A stretch of 64,000 bases of DNA from Geoalkalibacter ferrihydriticus DSM 17813 (GCF_000820505.1 NZ_JWJD01000011.1:1-64000), one strand, 5' to 3'; counted from the stretch's first letter, positions 8,648 to 18,653 are shown. Numbers and translations: made by a program. The notes: generated by a model not told the origin, from the sequence alone.

Positions 8648-10098
8648 TTACAAAACCAGAATTTATAGCATTTCAGGGTTTTTCGTACTTTGCGTTGCTG
8701 GCTTTTATTGCGCTGGTCGAATATAGGCGAAATAAAAACAGTATAATAGATTTTTTGTCTATTTTTAATTTTGTTTTTTGTGTGTTTTATGTGATTTCGC
8801 CTGTCGTTAGTTTATTTATTGCTGAGGATTTAGTATCAATTCATAATCTTCGTGGTTTAAAATTTTATATTTCCCAGTGGTATACGCCCCTGCTTGCATG
8901 GTTCGGCTATCTCTCATTTTTGGCCGGCTATAATTTTACACCTATGAAATTTTACATTGTCTCAATGCGCTTTAAGGTAAAAAAACTGCCGTTCCTTTAT
9001 TTTTCTTTTCTTATGATAATTTTCGGCATGTTTATTCTGTTTTCTTTTGATTACGGGGGCGTTAAGAATATGGTGGTGTCCCTTGTGTTGTCGAGACATT
9101 CAGGGTTGAATGTTGAGACAGGTACATTTGCTTTTCTTTGGAAGTTAATCAGGCCCTTAAGTGTCGTTGCCTTATATGCGGCATTCTTATTTTTTATTAA
9201 AAACCTAAGTAGAGTTCATTTTTTAAAAAGAAAATCGTTTTGGATTTTTTTATTAGCACTGTCCTTGTTTTTGGTTGTTGGCTTCGCACACGCGAGTAGA
9301 GGTTTTTTGTTTTTTTCACTTTTTGGGCTTATGGTTATTTTTGCTAATTTTGAAAAAAAAATTCCATGGAGATTCGCATTTGCTTTTTTCACTGGATTGC
9401 TCCTTCTAATAGTATATGGAAAAGCCTACATCGCCACTCTTGGTCATTATTTAGCAATTGGTGATATGTCCGCGGCTCAGCAAATTTCATTACAGCGTTA
9501 TAGTGTGGTTAGTGAACTATATCCCGTTTTGCTAGAGTTTTCTCGTTACACAATCCACGCTGTAAATTCCATGCAAGCAGGTGTTGTGGAATTTGGTAAC
9601 TATGAATTGCGACTTTTTTACAATGATATTTTGTCTGCATTAATATCACAGGTTCCTCAAGGCCTTCTCGGTATAAAACTTCAAATACCAGAACATGCCG
9701 CTATATTAACTTCTGAGATTATAGCCGGCAACCCTAATTATGGGTATGTTCCGGGGCTTATTGGTGCCTGTGTTTTTTCTCTATTTATCCCAGGTATTTT
9801 CTTTGGCTGTTTTTTATATGGGGCTATGTGTAAAGTTTTCCATTGTTTCTTCCACGATAATATCGATAGATCATTTTTTATTTATGCAATTTATGTAAAG
9901 ATCTCAATTTCACTTTCTCTTTTCATCAGCACTGGAGTTTTAACAAACATAATCAGCGGAAATATGGGAATTTTTGTAGCACTGTTTTTTCTTTTACCCT
10001 TTCTGAAGATTAAATCTTCTTGTGATGGAAATTTTGTTTCCAATATAAATCATAAAGGGATAATACGACATCTGCCGCTATACAATCCGAAAGGATAA
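8644..10098 (+). CDS. wzy: O-antigen polymerase-like membrane protein (Wzy candidate)
   Basis: A 484-residue protein with about a dozen hydrophobic segments and a large periplasmic-type loop near residues 270-370. This is the topology expected of Wzy/O-antigen polymerases, which are poorly conserved in sequence. It starts at TTG 8644, overlapping the previous stop codon. It is flanked by glycosyltransferases and accompanied by a flippase, which supports the polymerase role. Strongly AT-rich compared with metK or wecB. A ligase-like function cannot be excluded. Confidence 0.72.
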   Translation: MITKPEFIAFQGFSYFALLAFIALVEYRRNKNSIIDFLSIFNFVFCVFYVISPVVSLFIAEDLVSIHNLRGLKFYISQWYTPLLAWFGYLSFLAGYNFTPMKFYIVSMRFKVKKLPFLYFSFLMIIFGMFILFSFDYGGVKNMVVSLVLSRHSGLNVETGTFAFLWKLIRPLSVVALYAAFLFFIKNLSRVHFLKRKSFWIFLLALSLFLVVGFAHASRGFLFFSLFGLMVIFANFEKKIPWRFAFAFFTGLLLLIVYGKAYIATLGHYLAIGDMSAAQQISLQRYSVVSELYPVLLEFSRYTIHAVNSMQAGVVEFGNYELRLFYNDILSALISQVPQGLLGIKLQIPEHAAILTSEIIAGNPNYGYVPGLIGACVFSLFIPGIFFGCFLYGAMCKVFHCFFHDNIDRSFFIYAIYVKISISLSLFISTGVLTNIISGNMGIFVALFFLLPFLKIKSSCDGNFVSNINHKGIIRHLPLYNPKG

Positions 10099-11231
10099 TG
10101 TTTGTGAAAGTCATTATCGTTGGTAACGGGCCCACAACAACTAAAGACGGTCATTTCTATAAGGACAAGCACACTGCACATTTCCTTAAGGATGCCGCAG
10201 GGCTCTTTAAGGCTACTTCTTGGCTGGAACCTGTTGTCTCGATCAGAGACCTTGAAAAGGGAAATTTGCTCGCTTCCGAAATTGATTCAAGGGTGGCTTT
10301 GCTCAACAAAGCGACTGTGAGGCATGGAAGATTTGGCAAGGTTTTTGATTATCTACGGCTTTTTTCCCTCTTTTTGGCTGAGGCTAGGAGAAGTGATTGT
10401 GTCTATCTTTTTTTTAACGGTCATTTGCCGTGGCTTTGTGCATTGACTTCTGTTCTGGTGCGTAAACGCTTTGGCCTTTATATCCGGTGTGACTTTACAC
10501 CTCGTAATTTCTTTGATCGAATGATTGTTACACATGCGCATTTTATTTTGGCCAACGGTGAGGAGTTGGTTTCCAGGGTAAGGCCATTCAATCCGCGAGT
10601 CAATTTAGTAGCCCCTATGATTGATTTTTCGGCAGACGACCTGTTCACTCGCGATGTGGATCGATTTGGAAAAGCAATAAAACTATTATTTGTTGGCAGG
10701 TTAGAGCGAGCCAAGGGTGTTTATGTGTTACTTGACGCGGTATCAATTCTTTATAAAAAAGACATTGTAATTAGCCTGGATGTTGTTGGGGGGGGGGCGG
10801 AATATGATGCGTTAGTTGAATATTCAACGCGCCTTGGTATTTCAAAATCTGTACACTTTCATGGTCTGATTAAAGATAAAGACAAGCTGAAAAAAATGTA
10901 CCAAGGTGCTGACATTTTTGTTTTGCCAAGCTTTAATGAGGGTTTCCCGAGAGTGGTTTACGAGGCAATGCTTTCTTCGCTACCGATTATTACAACTGCG
11001 GTTGGCTCTATTCCTTCTTTGCTTGTACATGAAAAAAGCGCACTGTTTGTGCCAAAAAATGATTCGAACGCACTTGCAGATGCAATTGAAGTTTTAATCA
11101 GAAATTCACAATTGCGAAAAATTCTATCAGATGGCTCAGCTTGCGCCATACTTGAGTACCTTTCTCGGTTTGATGTGACCCATGCGATGCAGGTTAAAAA
11201 ACAGTTCGGGGAGAAGATTGCCAGTGTTTAA
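10098..11231 (+). CDS. Glycosyltransferase, GT4 family
   Basis: A 377-residue GT-B glycosyltransferase. The C-terminal half carries [15 protein letters not shown] and the donor-site motif [16 protein letters not shown], both characteristic of GT4 enzymes. It begins at ATG 10098 within a TAATG overlap with the polymerase gene, preceded by AAAGGA. It belongs to the same overlapping operon and is AT-rich. The sugar specificity cannot be read from the sequence. Confidence 0.88.
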   Translation: MFVKVIIVGNGPTTTKDGHFYKDKHTAHFLKDAAGLFKATSWLEPVVSIRDLEKGNLLASEIDSRVALLNKATVRHGRFGKVFDYLRLFSLFLAEARRSDCVYLFFNGHLPWLCALTSVLVRKRFGLYIRCDFTPRNFFDRMIVTHAHFILANGEELVSRVRPFNPRVNLVAPMIDFSADDLFTRDVDRFGKAIKLLFVGRLERAKGVYVLLDAVSILYKKDIVISLDVVGGGAEYDALVEYSTRLGISKSVHFHGLIKDKDKLKKMYQGADIFVLPSFNEGFPRVVYEAMLSSLPIITTAVGSIPSLLVHEKSALFVPKNDSNALADAIEVLIRNSQLRKILSDGSACAILEYLSRFDVTHAMQVKKQFGEKIASV

Positions 11232-11808
11232 CAAAGTTTGGAATGGTCAGTTGAGCGGACTGCCCATAGCGCTGTTTTCGATAGCCCGTTCGTTGTTTTT
11301 CAGAATTTTAGATCTAATCAGCACTTGGTGTCATCGTGGCAATTTGGGTAAATGCGGCAAAGGCTCTATTGTACAGTCAGGCACAACAATCCGTCACCCT
11401 GCGCAGGTCTCACTTGGGAAAAATGTCCATATTGGAAGGGGTGTTTATCTCGGAGCTGAAATCTCTAACAATTTAAAGCTTGAGGATGGGGTGCAAATAA
11501 ACAAGGGTTGTCATATAGATTTTTCGGGCGGTGTAGTCATCCGTAAAGGGGCCCTTTTGTCTGAGGACGTAATGATTCAAAGTCACGACCATGGTATCGA
11601 CCCAAGAAGTAAGCCTGTTGGTTGTCCGCTTGAGATAGGGGCTAATGTATGGGTTGGTGCTAGGGCTTTAATATTGCACAACGTTAAACATATTGGGGAT
11701 GGTAGCGTCATCGCAGCGGGGGCTGTAGTTACTAAGCCAGTTCCTCCTCGTGCGATTGTTGGTGGAAATCCGGCAAAAATCATTAAAAAAATGGAAAATG
11801 GCAATTGA
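11224..11808 (+). CDS. Hexapeptide-repeat O-acyltransferase (WbbJ/LacA-like)
   Basis: A protein of about 194 residues with left-handed beta-helix repeats. The N-terminal part has hydrophobic helices; then come [LIV]-G-x4 hexapeptides ([15 protein letters not shown]) and the C-terminal [20 protein letters not shown] / [13 protein letters not shown] block with the catalytic-type SHDHG histidine. GTG at 11224 is preferred, with GGGGAG upstream; a TTG at 11218 is also possible. It probably acetylates a glycan residue using acetyl-CoA. It overlaps the previous gene by eight bases. Confidence 0.82.
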   Translation: MFNKVWNGQLSGLPIALFSIARSLFFRILDLISTWCHRGNLGKCGKGSIVQSGTTIRHPAQVSLGKNVHIGRGVYLGAEISNNLKLEDGVQINKGCHIDFSGGVVIRKGALLSEDVMIQSHDHGIDPRSKPVGCPLEIGANVWVGARALILHNVKHIGDGSVIAAGAVVTKPVPPRAIVGGNPAKIIKKMENGN

Positions 11809-12965
11809 AGGTATTGGTTTTTGTCGAATATTATCTTCCCGGCTACAAATCCGGTGGCCCCATCCGCACCATCTCCAGCATTGTAGAAACTGCTGGGAGC
11901 GATTTTCAGTTCCGGATTGTCACCAAAGATCGCGACTCTGGTGAGGATGAATCATATCCATCCGTTTTTCCTGATTCATGGAATCAAGTCGGGCTTGCCA
12001 AAGTTTTTTACCTAAGTCCTAAAAGGCAGACTTTAAGGGGTGTTTATGATGTTTTGCGAGAAGACTCCTTTGGGGTTTTGTATTTAAATAGTTTCTTTAA
12101 CCCTGGGTTCACGCTAAGACCTTTTTTGGCAAATATCTTTTTTTTCCGTAAACCAACCATCCTCTGCCCCCGTGGCGAATTCTCACCCGGAGCTTTAGGA
12201 ATCAAATCGCCAAAAAAGAAATTGTACATTTGGCTTTTTCGTTTCTTGGGATTCCATAAAAAGATAATCTGGCAGGCGACCACCGCAGAGGAGGCTGCGT
12301 TGATCCAGGATGTTTTCGGTACAGGAATCCAAATTAAAATAGCCCAGAATATTTCTCTGCCTTCTTTGTCCTCTGGTGATTTCCTTCCCAAATCCTCGCC
12401 GCTGAAAGTAGTGTTTCTCTCGCGTGTCTCCGAGAAAAAAAATCTGATGGGAGCTTTGCAATCGTTTGCATCTGTTCAAACGGGTGTCCGCTTTGATGTT
12501 TATGGCCCAACCTCCCGTGCAGAGGATATCGCTTATTTGAAAGAATGTCAGAGGGTAGCATCCGCATTGCCAAAGAACATAGATGTTCGGTTTTGCAGCG
12601 AAATCCACCACGATGATGTGGCCACGACCCTGTCACGATACGATCTTTTCTTTTTGCCTACGCTCGGAGAAAATTTTGGGCACGCAATTCTGGAAGCGCT
12701 TGCTGCGGGTTTACCCATACTTATTGGCAACACCACGCCATGGCGAAACCTTGAAGAAGCAGGTGTCGGCTGGGATATCGACCCCTACGATCACGCGGCT
12801 TTCGCCGATGCCATTGAAAGTGTTGCCAAGCTTTCGCCGGAAGATCATTTGTACATGCGTAAGAAAGCTTTGGCGTATGCCACCGGATACGTCGAAAATA
12901 GTGAAGCTGTAGAGCAGACAAAAGCCCTCTTTCAATTTGCGCTAAACAGTTCTGAACAGAAATAA
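11805..12965 (+). CDS. Glycosyltransferase, GT4 family (EpsF/WcaI-like)
   Basis: A 386-residue GT-B enzyme. It opens with [20 protein letters not shown], where the GGP segment is typical of a GT4 subgroup, and ends with [20 protein letters not shown] in the nucleotide-sugar site. It starts at TTG 11805 overlapping the preceding stop. Base composition is rising toward that of the flanking genes, which suggests the edge of the acquired block is near here. Role in chain assembly is inferred. Confidence 0.87.
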   Translation: MKVLVFVEYYLPGYKSGGPIRTISSIVETAGSDFQFRIVTKDRDSGEDESYPSVFPDSWNQVGLAKVFYLSPKRQTLRGVYDVLREDSFGVLYLNSFFNPGFTLRPFLANIFFFRKPTILCPRGEFSPGALGIKSPKKKLYIWLFRFLGFHKKIIWQATTAEEAALIQDVFGTGIQIKIAQNISLPSLSSGDFLPKSSPLKVVFLSRVSEKKNLMGALQSFASVQTGVRFDVYGPTSRAEDIAYLKECQRVASALPKNIDVRFCSEIHHDDVATTLSRYDLFFLPTLGENFGHAILEALAAGLPILIGNTTPWRNLEEAGVGWDIDPYDHAAFADAIESVAKLSPEDHLYMRKKALAYATGYVENSEAVEQTKALFQFALNSSEQK

Positions 12966-12989
12966 TCGCAATCGAGTATTCAGAATCCC

Positions 12990-14084
12990 ATGACAAAAAC
13001 AATTGACCTCATCGCCGGCGCCCGCCCCAACTTCATGAAGATCTCCCCAATAATCGACGCCTTAAAGCTGGCCGAAGCCAGTGGCGGGCAACTCCGCTAC
13101 CGCCTCATCCACACCGGTCAACACTACGACCACGCCATGTCCGGCGGGTTTTTCGAACAACTCGGCATCCCCGCCCCGGACGTCAACCTTGAAGTCGGTT
13201 CGGGAACCCAAGCCGAGCAAACCGCCGCCATCATGGTGCGCTACGAAAAACTGTTGCTGGAGCAGCGCAGCGATTTGTGCCTGGTGGTGGGTGATGTCAC
13301 CTCAACCATGGCCTGCTCTATCGCGGCGCGCAAGCTCGGTGTTCCCGTGGCGCATGTGGAGGGCGGAATTCGTTCCGGTGATTGGGCCATGCCCGAGGAG
13401 ATCAACCGGGTAGTGACCGATTCCATTACCAACTGGTTTTTCACCACCAGTGCCACTGCAGGCGACAACCTGCGGCGTAGTGGCGTGGCTGACGAGAATA
13501 TCTTTTTTGTCGGCAACACCATGATCGATACCCTCATGAAGCAGATGCCCCGCTTCCGCCTACCGGAGTTCTGGCAGGAACTGGACCTTGAATCCGGTAA
13601 CTACTTTGTCGTGACCCTGCATCGCCCGGCCAACGTGGATGGCGAACATCATCTGCTGCGCCTGCTGCAGGCCATCTCCAAGGGAACGGCGGGGTTGCCG
13701 ATCATCTTTCCCGTTCACCCGCGCACTGCAAAAAATCTTCAGAACCTGGCAGGCCAGATTCCCAACATTCATTATGTCGATCCCCAGGGTTATCTGGAAT
13801 TCAACTATCTGGTCAAACACGCCAAGGGCGTGATCACCGATTCCGGCGGCATCACGGAGGAAACCACCGTCATGGGCATCCCCTGCCTGACCCTGCGTGA
13901 CAACACCGAGCGCCCCGAGACAGTCACAATCGGCACCAATGAACTGATCGGCACCGATCCCGCCAACCTTGCCCCGGCGCTTGCCAGGTTGATGGCGGGG
14001 CAATGGAAAAAAGGGGGGATTCCTGAGACGTGGGATGGACGTGCGGCTGAGCGGATTGTTGGGCATTTAGAAAATCTTTTGTAG
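12990..14084 (+). CDS. wecB: UDP-N-acetylglucosamine 2-epimerase (non-hydrolysing)
   Basis: A 364-residue enzyme that interconverts UDP-GlcNAc and UDP-ManNAc in the cytoplasm. Family motifs are clear: ARPNFMKISPII at the N-terminus, HTGQHYDHAMSGGFF, HVEGGIRSGDW, and ITDSGGITEETTVMGIPCLT in the C-terminal half. It starts with ATG at 12990, 24 bases after the last glycosyltransferase gene. GC-rich codon use contrasts with the AT-rich genes upstream. It likely provides a ManNAc-type precursor for the glycan. Confidence 0.95.
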   Translation: MTKTIDLIAGARPNFMKISPIIDALKLAEASGGQLRYRLIHTGQHYDHAMSGGFFEQLGIPAPDVNLEVGSGTQAEQTAAIMVRYEKLLLEQRSDLCLVVGDVTSTMACSIAARKLGVPVAHVEGGIRSGDWAMPEEINRVVTDSITNWFFTTSATAGDNLRRSGVADENIFFVGNTMIDTLMKQMPRFRLPEFWQELDLESGNYFVVTLHRPANVDGEHHLLRLLQAISKGTAGLPIIFPVHPRTAKNLQNLAGQIPNIHYVDPQGYLEFNYLVKHAKGVITDSGGITEETTVMGIPCLTLRDNTERPETVTIGTNELIGTDPANLAPALARLMAGQWKKGGIPETWDGRAAERIVGHLENLL

Positions 14085-14091
14085 ATTCTGT

Positions 14092-14194
14092 CTCACGCAA
14101 AGCCGCTAAGGCGCTAAGAAGGACATAAAAGAAATGGGTTCAAGATTTACTTCGCGCCTTTGCGGCTTAAATGAGCATAGCGAACGGGCGTGAG
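14092..14194. repeat. 103-bp MITE-like inverted-repeat element, copy 1
   Basis: It is bounded by CTCACGC and GCGTGAG. The left part (CAAAGCCGCTAAGGCGCTAA) pairs with the right part (CTTCGCGCCTTTGCGGCTTA), so transcripts would form a long hairpin. It ends five bases before the ATG of the GxxExxY gene. Confidence 0.75.
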
Positions 14195-14198
14195 ACAA

Positions 14199-14576
14199 AT
14201 GTCAGAGAATGAGATTGCGACGCAGATCGTCGATTCATGTTTCAAGGTGCATACGACTCTCGGACCTGGTTTGCTTGAATCTGTATATGAATCAGTGCTC
14301 GCTTTCGAGTTGACACAGCGGGGGCTCTCGGTCTGCAAGCAGCAACCCATCCCCCTGATTTATGCAGGCATGCAATTTGATGAAGGGTTCCGGGCGGATC
14401 TCGTCGTTGAAGATAAGGTCATCGTCGAGTTGAAATCGGTGGAAAAGGTCGCGCCAGTGCATTAGAAGCAATTATTGACCTACTTGCGGCTCAGCGACAG
14501 AAAGCTAGGTCTTCTGGTGAATTTTGGAGAGAACCTGATAAAGAATGGCATATCGCGGGTTGCAAACGGCATTTAA
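14199..14576 (+). pseudogene. GxxExxY-family small protein interrupted by one in-frame amber codon
   Basis: The first 88 codons encode a GxxExxY protein: the name motif is present in GPGLLESVYESVLAFEL and is followed by DLVVEDKVIVELKSVEKVAPVH. TAG at 14463-14465 then stops the frame. Translation continues in the same frame after it as KQLLTYLRLSDRKLGLLVNF…, the normal family C-terminus, ending at TAA 14574-14576. A tyrosine or similar residue would be expected at the amber position. The function of the family is unknown. The gene is flanked by two copies of a 103-bp repeat. Confidence 0.8.
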
Positions 14577-14584
14577 ATCGCAGT

Positions 14585-14687
14585 CTCAGGCAAAGCCGCA
14601 AAGACGCAAAGAAGGGCATAAAAGAAATGGGTTCAAGATTTACTTCGCGCCTTTGCGGCTTAAGTGAGCACAGCGAACGGGCGTGAG
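14585..14687. repeat. 103-bp MITE-like inverted-repeat element, copy 2
   Basis: It has the same length and orientation as copy 1, with a near-identical core (CATAAAAGAAATGGGTTCAA). It lies between the GxxExxY remnant and the oxidoreductase gene at 14709. The left terminus is slightly diverged (CTCAGGC). Confidence 0.75.
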
Positions 14688-14708
14688 ATATTTTTTTGAG
14701 GGGTTTTA

Positions 14709-16847
14709 GTGAAACAGATATTACAAGATATGGCCAAAGGCGGCACTTCCATCGTCGAAGCCCCTTCTCCCACAGTCAGTCCCGGCACTCTTCTCATCAA
14801 TACCACCACAACACTCGTGTCCGCAGGTACCGAGCGCATGCTGGTTGATTTCGGTAGGGCGTCCTATCTGCAAAAAGCCCGACAGCAGCCCGACAAAGTC
14901 AAGATGGTGCTGGAAAAGGTCAAGACCGATGGCTTGCTGACCACGGTCGATGCGGTGCGCTCCAAACTGGCCCAACCCTTGCCGCTGGGCTATTGCAATG
15001 TGGGAGTGGTCGCAGAGGTCGGCGCTGGTGTTGATGGGTTTAAAGTGGGAGATCGTGTGGTGTCCAACGGACCCCATGCCGACCTGGTCAAGGTGCCGAA
15101 AAATCTGTGCGCGCGCGTCCCCGAGAACGTGGATGATGAAGCAGCGGCTTTTACCGTTCTGGCAAGTATCGGCTTACAAGGCATCCGCCTGGTGGGACCG
15201 ACTCTGGGTGAATCTGTCGTCGTGACCGGAGTGGGGCTGATCGGGCTTGTCACCGTTCAGTTGCTACGCGCTCAGGGGTGCCGGGTGCTAGCTATCGACT
15301 TTGACCAGGGAAAATTGGATCTGGCCCGTCAGTTCGGTGCCGAAATCTGCAACCCAGGGATGGGGGAAGATCCTGTCGCCGCCGGCATGGCATTCAGCCG
15401 CGGCCAGGGTGTGGACGCAGTCCTCATCACGGCATCGACTAAATCCAGCGATCCGGTGACTCAGGCAGCGCGTATGTGCCGAAAGCGCGGGCGAATCGTG
15501 CTAGTCGGAGTGACAGGCCTTGAGCTGAACCGGGCTGACTTTTACGAAAAGGAACTCAGTTTTCAGGTCTCCTGTTCCTATGGCCCAGGCCGATACGACC
15601 CGAATTACGAAGAAAAGGGCCAGGACTATCCCCTGGGTTTTGTCCGCTGGACCGAACAGCGCAATTTCGAAGCCATCCTCGATATGATGGCCACCGGGCG
15701 ACTGGATATGCAGCCGCTGATTACCCACCGCTTTGCCTTTGAAGAGGCTCCGCAGGCTTATCAGGTATTATCGGATGACCGTTCGGCGCTGGGCATTTTG
15801 CTGCAATACTCTGCGGATGTTGCCGCACGCAGGGAGCGCCGGGTGGTGCTGCGCCCCGATGTTCAATTCACCCCGGCAAAGCCGACCATCGGTTTTGTCG
15901 GCGCCGGAAACTATGCCTCGCGCGTTCTGATCCCGGCCTTTAGGGCTGCGGGGGGGCAGTTTCACACCATCGTGACCTCCGGCGGTATCAGCGGTGTGAT
16001 TCACGGCGACAAAGCCGGCTTTGCCGAGGCTTCGACGGATGTTGAAGCGATGCTGGCGAATGACAAAATCAACACGGTTGTCATCGTCACGCGCCACGAC
16101 ACCCACGCTCGCCTCGTCGCCCAAGCTCTCAAGGCAGGTAAGCATGTATTCGTTGAAAAACCCCTGGCCATTAACACCGAAGAGTTATCGGATCTGGAAA
16201 AGCTTTACGCGTCCCTCGTCCCTCGTCCCCCGTCCCCGCTTCTAATGCTCGGTTTCAACCGCCGCTTCGCTCCGCAGGTCCAGAAGATGAAAGAATTATT
16301 AGACACGGTCAAGGAACCCAAATCTTTCATAATGACGATGAATGCGGGAGCCATTCCGGCAGATCATTGGACTCAGGATATTTCCGTGGGCGGTGGGCGC
16401 ATTATCGGCGAAGCTTGCCACTTCATCGATCTGATGCGTTTTCTTGCGGGGAGTGAAATCATTTCAGTTCAGGCGCGGCGCATGGGGAACCATCCCGGTG
16501 TTCAGGTCGTTGAGGACAAGGCGGTGATTACCCTGGGTTTTGCCGATGGCTCATTCGGTACCATTCACTATCTGGCCAATGGGGCGGCAAGTTTTCCCAA
16601 GGAGCGCATCGAAGTGTTTGCGGGCGGTCGGGTCTTGCAACTGGATAACTTTCGCAAGCTCAAGGGATACGGCTGGCCCGGATTCAAGAAGATGAACCTC
16701 TGGCGCCAGGATAAGGGGCAGAGTGCCTGTGCGGCGGTTTTTCTGACGGCAATCGAGCAGGGCATGTCGGCGCCGATTCCGGCGGATGAGATATTTGAGG
16801 TGGCGCGGGTCAGCATCGAAGCGGCGGAATTGTTGCGGGGGCAATAA
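14709..16847 (+). CDS. Bi-domain oxidoreductase: zinc-type alcohol dehydrogenase fused to Gfo/Idh/MocA dehydrogenase
   Basis: A 712-residue fusion. Residues about 1-370 form an MDR dehydrogenase (PLGYCNVGVVAEVG, then the Rossmann motif VTGVGLIGLVTVQLL). Residues about 390-712 form a Gfo/Idh/MocA dehydrogenase (IGFVGAGNYASRVLIPAF and the catalytic-type EKPLAI). Such fusions recur in polysaccharide loci beside a heparinase-like gene, as here; the substrate is unknown. Around 16206-16240 a low-complexity CCTCGTC repeat encodes SLVPRPPSP within the second domain, in frame. The start is GTG at 14709 after GAGGGG. Confidence 0.88.
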   Translation: MKQILQDMAKGGTSIVEAPSPTVSPGTLLINTTTTLVSAGTERMLVDFGRASYLQKARQQPDKVKMVLEKVKTDGLLTTVDAVRSKLAQPLPLGYCNVGVVAEVGAGVDGFKVGDRVVSNGPHADLVKVPKNLCARVPENVDDEAAAFTVLASIGLQGIRLVGPTLGESVVVTGVGLIGLVTVQLLRAQGCRVLAIDFDQGKLDLARQFGAEICNPGMGEDPVAAGMAFSRGQGVDAVLITASTKSSDPVTQAARMCRKRGRIVLVGVTGLELNRADFYEKELSFQVSCSYGPGRYDPNYEEKGQDYPLGFVRWTEQRNFEAILDMMATGRLDMQPLITHRFAFEEAPQAYQVLSDDRSALGILLQYSADVAARRERRVVLRPDVQFTPAKPTIGFVGAGNYASRVLIPAFRAAGGQFHTIVTSGGISGVIHGDKAGFAEASTDVEAMLANDKINTVVIVTRHDTHARLVAQALKAGKHVFVEKPLAINTEELSDLEKLYASLVPRPPSPLLMLGFNRRFAPQVQKMKELLDTVKEPKSFIMTMNAGAIPADHWTQDISVGGGRIIGEACHFIDLMRFLAGSEIISVQARRMGNHPGVQVVEDKAVITLGFADGSFGTIHYLANGAASFPKERIEVFAGGRVLQLDNFRKLKGYGWPGFKKMNLWRQDKGQSACAAVFLTAIEQGMSAPIPADEIFEVARVSIEAAELLRGQ

Positions 16848-16859
16848 ATGCAAGGGCGT

Positions 16860-16963
16860 CTCACGCAAAGCCGCAAAGTCGCAAAGAAGGACATAAAGGA
16901 AAAAAGGCTTAAGATTTTCTTCGCGCCTTTGCGGCTTGAGTGAGCGAAGCGAACGGGCGTGAG
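16860..16963. repeat. MITE-like inverted-repeat element, copy 3
   Basis: Bounded by CTCACGC and GCGTGAG with the same pairing arms as copies 1 and 2 but a slightly different loop. It separates the fused oxidoreductase gene from the heparinase-like gene, and the open frame of the latter runs back into it. Confidence 0.75.
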
Positions 16964-17002
16964 GCTGGTTTAAAGGTATTTTACGAGTTCATTGTAGGTG
17001 TA

Positions 17003-18652
17003 ATGCGATTTTCAGTACGACAATTAGAAAACTTACTCCGAATTATCCACACTGTTCGCTACCTGCGGCTGCGTCAAATTTTCTATCGCCTGTGGTATCG
17101 CTTGCGGAGTGCAGCGCCTGATCTGCGCCCTGCGCCTGTCGTTCGCCAACGCCAAGGTCTTTGGGCAGAGCCGACGGCCAAGCCCGTCTCGATGGTCTCA
17201 CCAGGCCGTTTTCGCTTCCTTAACGTCGAATATTCTCTCGAATCCGCCACCGACTGGAATCACCCGCAACGCCCTAAGCTCTGGCTGTATAATCTGCATT
17301 ACTTTGACGACCTGTGCGCAACAGATGCTGCTGCGCGCCGCGATGCTCATCTTGCTTTGATCCGGCGCTGGATTGCCGAGAATCCTCCGGCGGTTGGTAA
17401 CGGCTGGGAGCCTTATCCCATCTCTCTGCGTGTCGTCAATTGGATCAAATGGGCGCTGGCCGGCAATGAACTCCCCGCCGAGGCGCTGGATAGTTTGGCT
17501 GTGCAGACCCGTTATCTGCTCAAACGGCTGGAGTATCATCTGCTCGGCAACCACTTGTGGGCCAATGCCAAGGCGTTGGTGTTCGCCGGTCTTTTTTTTG
17601 CGGGGGATGAGGCGCAGGCCTGGTTGAGCCGTGGCCTGAAAATTCTTGATGCACAGATGCCGGAACAGATCCTTGAAGACGGGGGGCATTTTGAGCGCAG
17701 CCCCATGTATCACGCGATTATCCTCGATGATCTGCTCGACCTGATCAATCTTTATCGTGCCTATGGGCGTGAGATACCCGTTGACTGGCTGGGGGCTCAT
17801 GTATGCATGCGCGCTTGGCTGATCGCCATGAGTCATCCGGACGGTGATATTGCCCTTTTCAACGATGCCGCTTTTCAAATCGCGCCACGCTGGCAGGAGT
17901 TGGATGCTTATGCCGGGCGTCTGGATCTCGCGCGTCAGAGTTATCCCCCTGATCCTATTCTCCGGTTTCCGGAAACCGGCTACATCCGTTGCGAAAAGGG
18001 TCCGGCGGTGCTGCTGGTGGATGTCGCGCCGGTCGGCCCTGACTATCTGCCCGGCCATGCTCATGCCGACACGCTCAATTTTGAGCTCTCCCTTTTCGGG
18101 CAGCGGGTTTTCGTCGACAGCGGCACCTCGACTTATGAGAAAACAACTGAACGGGAACGCCAGCGCGGTACCACCGCCCACAATACGCTGACCGTCGACG
18201 GCGAAAACTCAACGGAGGTTTGGGGCGGATTTCGTGTGGCCCGCCGTGCCTATCCATTGGCATTGACATGCGGAATGACGTCCAAAGGGGTGTTTGTGGA
18301 CTGTGCCCATGACGGCTATCGACGACTGCCGGGCAAGGTCGTGCATCGGCGACGTTGGGATTTCGTCGAAGGGCGTCTGACTCTGCATGACCGGCTGGAG
18401 GGCCGTTTCGGCCGGGCTCAGGCGCGGCTGCATCTGCATCCGGATGTGCAGGCGGAACTCGTGAACGATGACGGTTGGCGCTTATCTCTGGCCGACGTGC
18501 ACGGCGTTGCAGTGCGCGTCATAGGTGCGGAAACGCTGCGCGTTGAGCAAACAACCTGGCACCCTGCCTTTGGTGTTGCGGTGCCGAATCAATGCCTGGT
18601 CGCTGAAATCGGTACGGGTGAGTTGGTTACGCAGATAGAATGGACAGAATGA
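17003..18652 (+). CDS. Heparinase II/III-like protein
   Basis: About 550 residues. An all-alpha toroid-like N-terminal region (LWLYNLHYFDDL, NGWEPYPISLRVVNW) is followed by a beta-sandwich region with PGHAHADTLNFELS and RGTTAHNTLTVDGENS, the conserved His/Tyr-bearing segments of heparinase II/III-type lyases. No signal peptide is seen, so it may be cytoplasmic, as is common for members in polysaccharide loci. ATG at 17003 is preferred; the open frame extends upstream only by running into a repeat element. It may modify or edit an intermediate; this is not demonstrated. Confidence 0.82.
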   Translation: MRFSVRQLENLLRIIHTVRYLRLRQIFYRLWYRLRSAAPDLRPAPVVRQRQGLWAEPTAKPVSMVSPGRFRFLNVEYSLESATDWNHPQRPKLWLYNLHYFDDLCATDAAARRDAHLALIRRWIAENPPAVGNGWEPYPISLRVVNWIKWALAGNELPAEALDSLAVQTRYLLKRLEYHLLGNHLWANAKALVFAGLFFAGDEAQAWLSRGLKILDAQMPEQILEDGGHFERSPMYHAIILDDLLDLINLYRAYGREIPVDWLGAHVCMRAWLIAMSHPDGDIALFNDAAFQIAPRWQELDAYAGRLDLARQSYPPDPILRFPETGYIRCEKGPAVLLVDVAPVGPDYLPGHAHADTLNFELSLFGQRVFVDSGTSTYEKTTERERQRGTTAHNTLTVDGENSTEVWGGFRVARRAYPLALTCGMTSKGVFVDCAHDGYRRLPGKVVHRRRWDFVEGRLTLHDRLEGRFGRAQARLHLHPDVQAELVNDDGWRLSLADVHGVAVRVIGAETLRVEQTTWHPAFGVAVPNQCLVAEIGTGELVTQIEWTE

Positions 18653-18653
18653 G

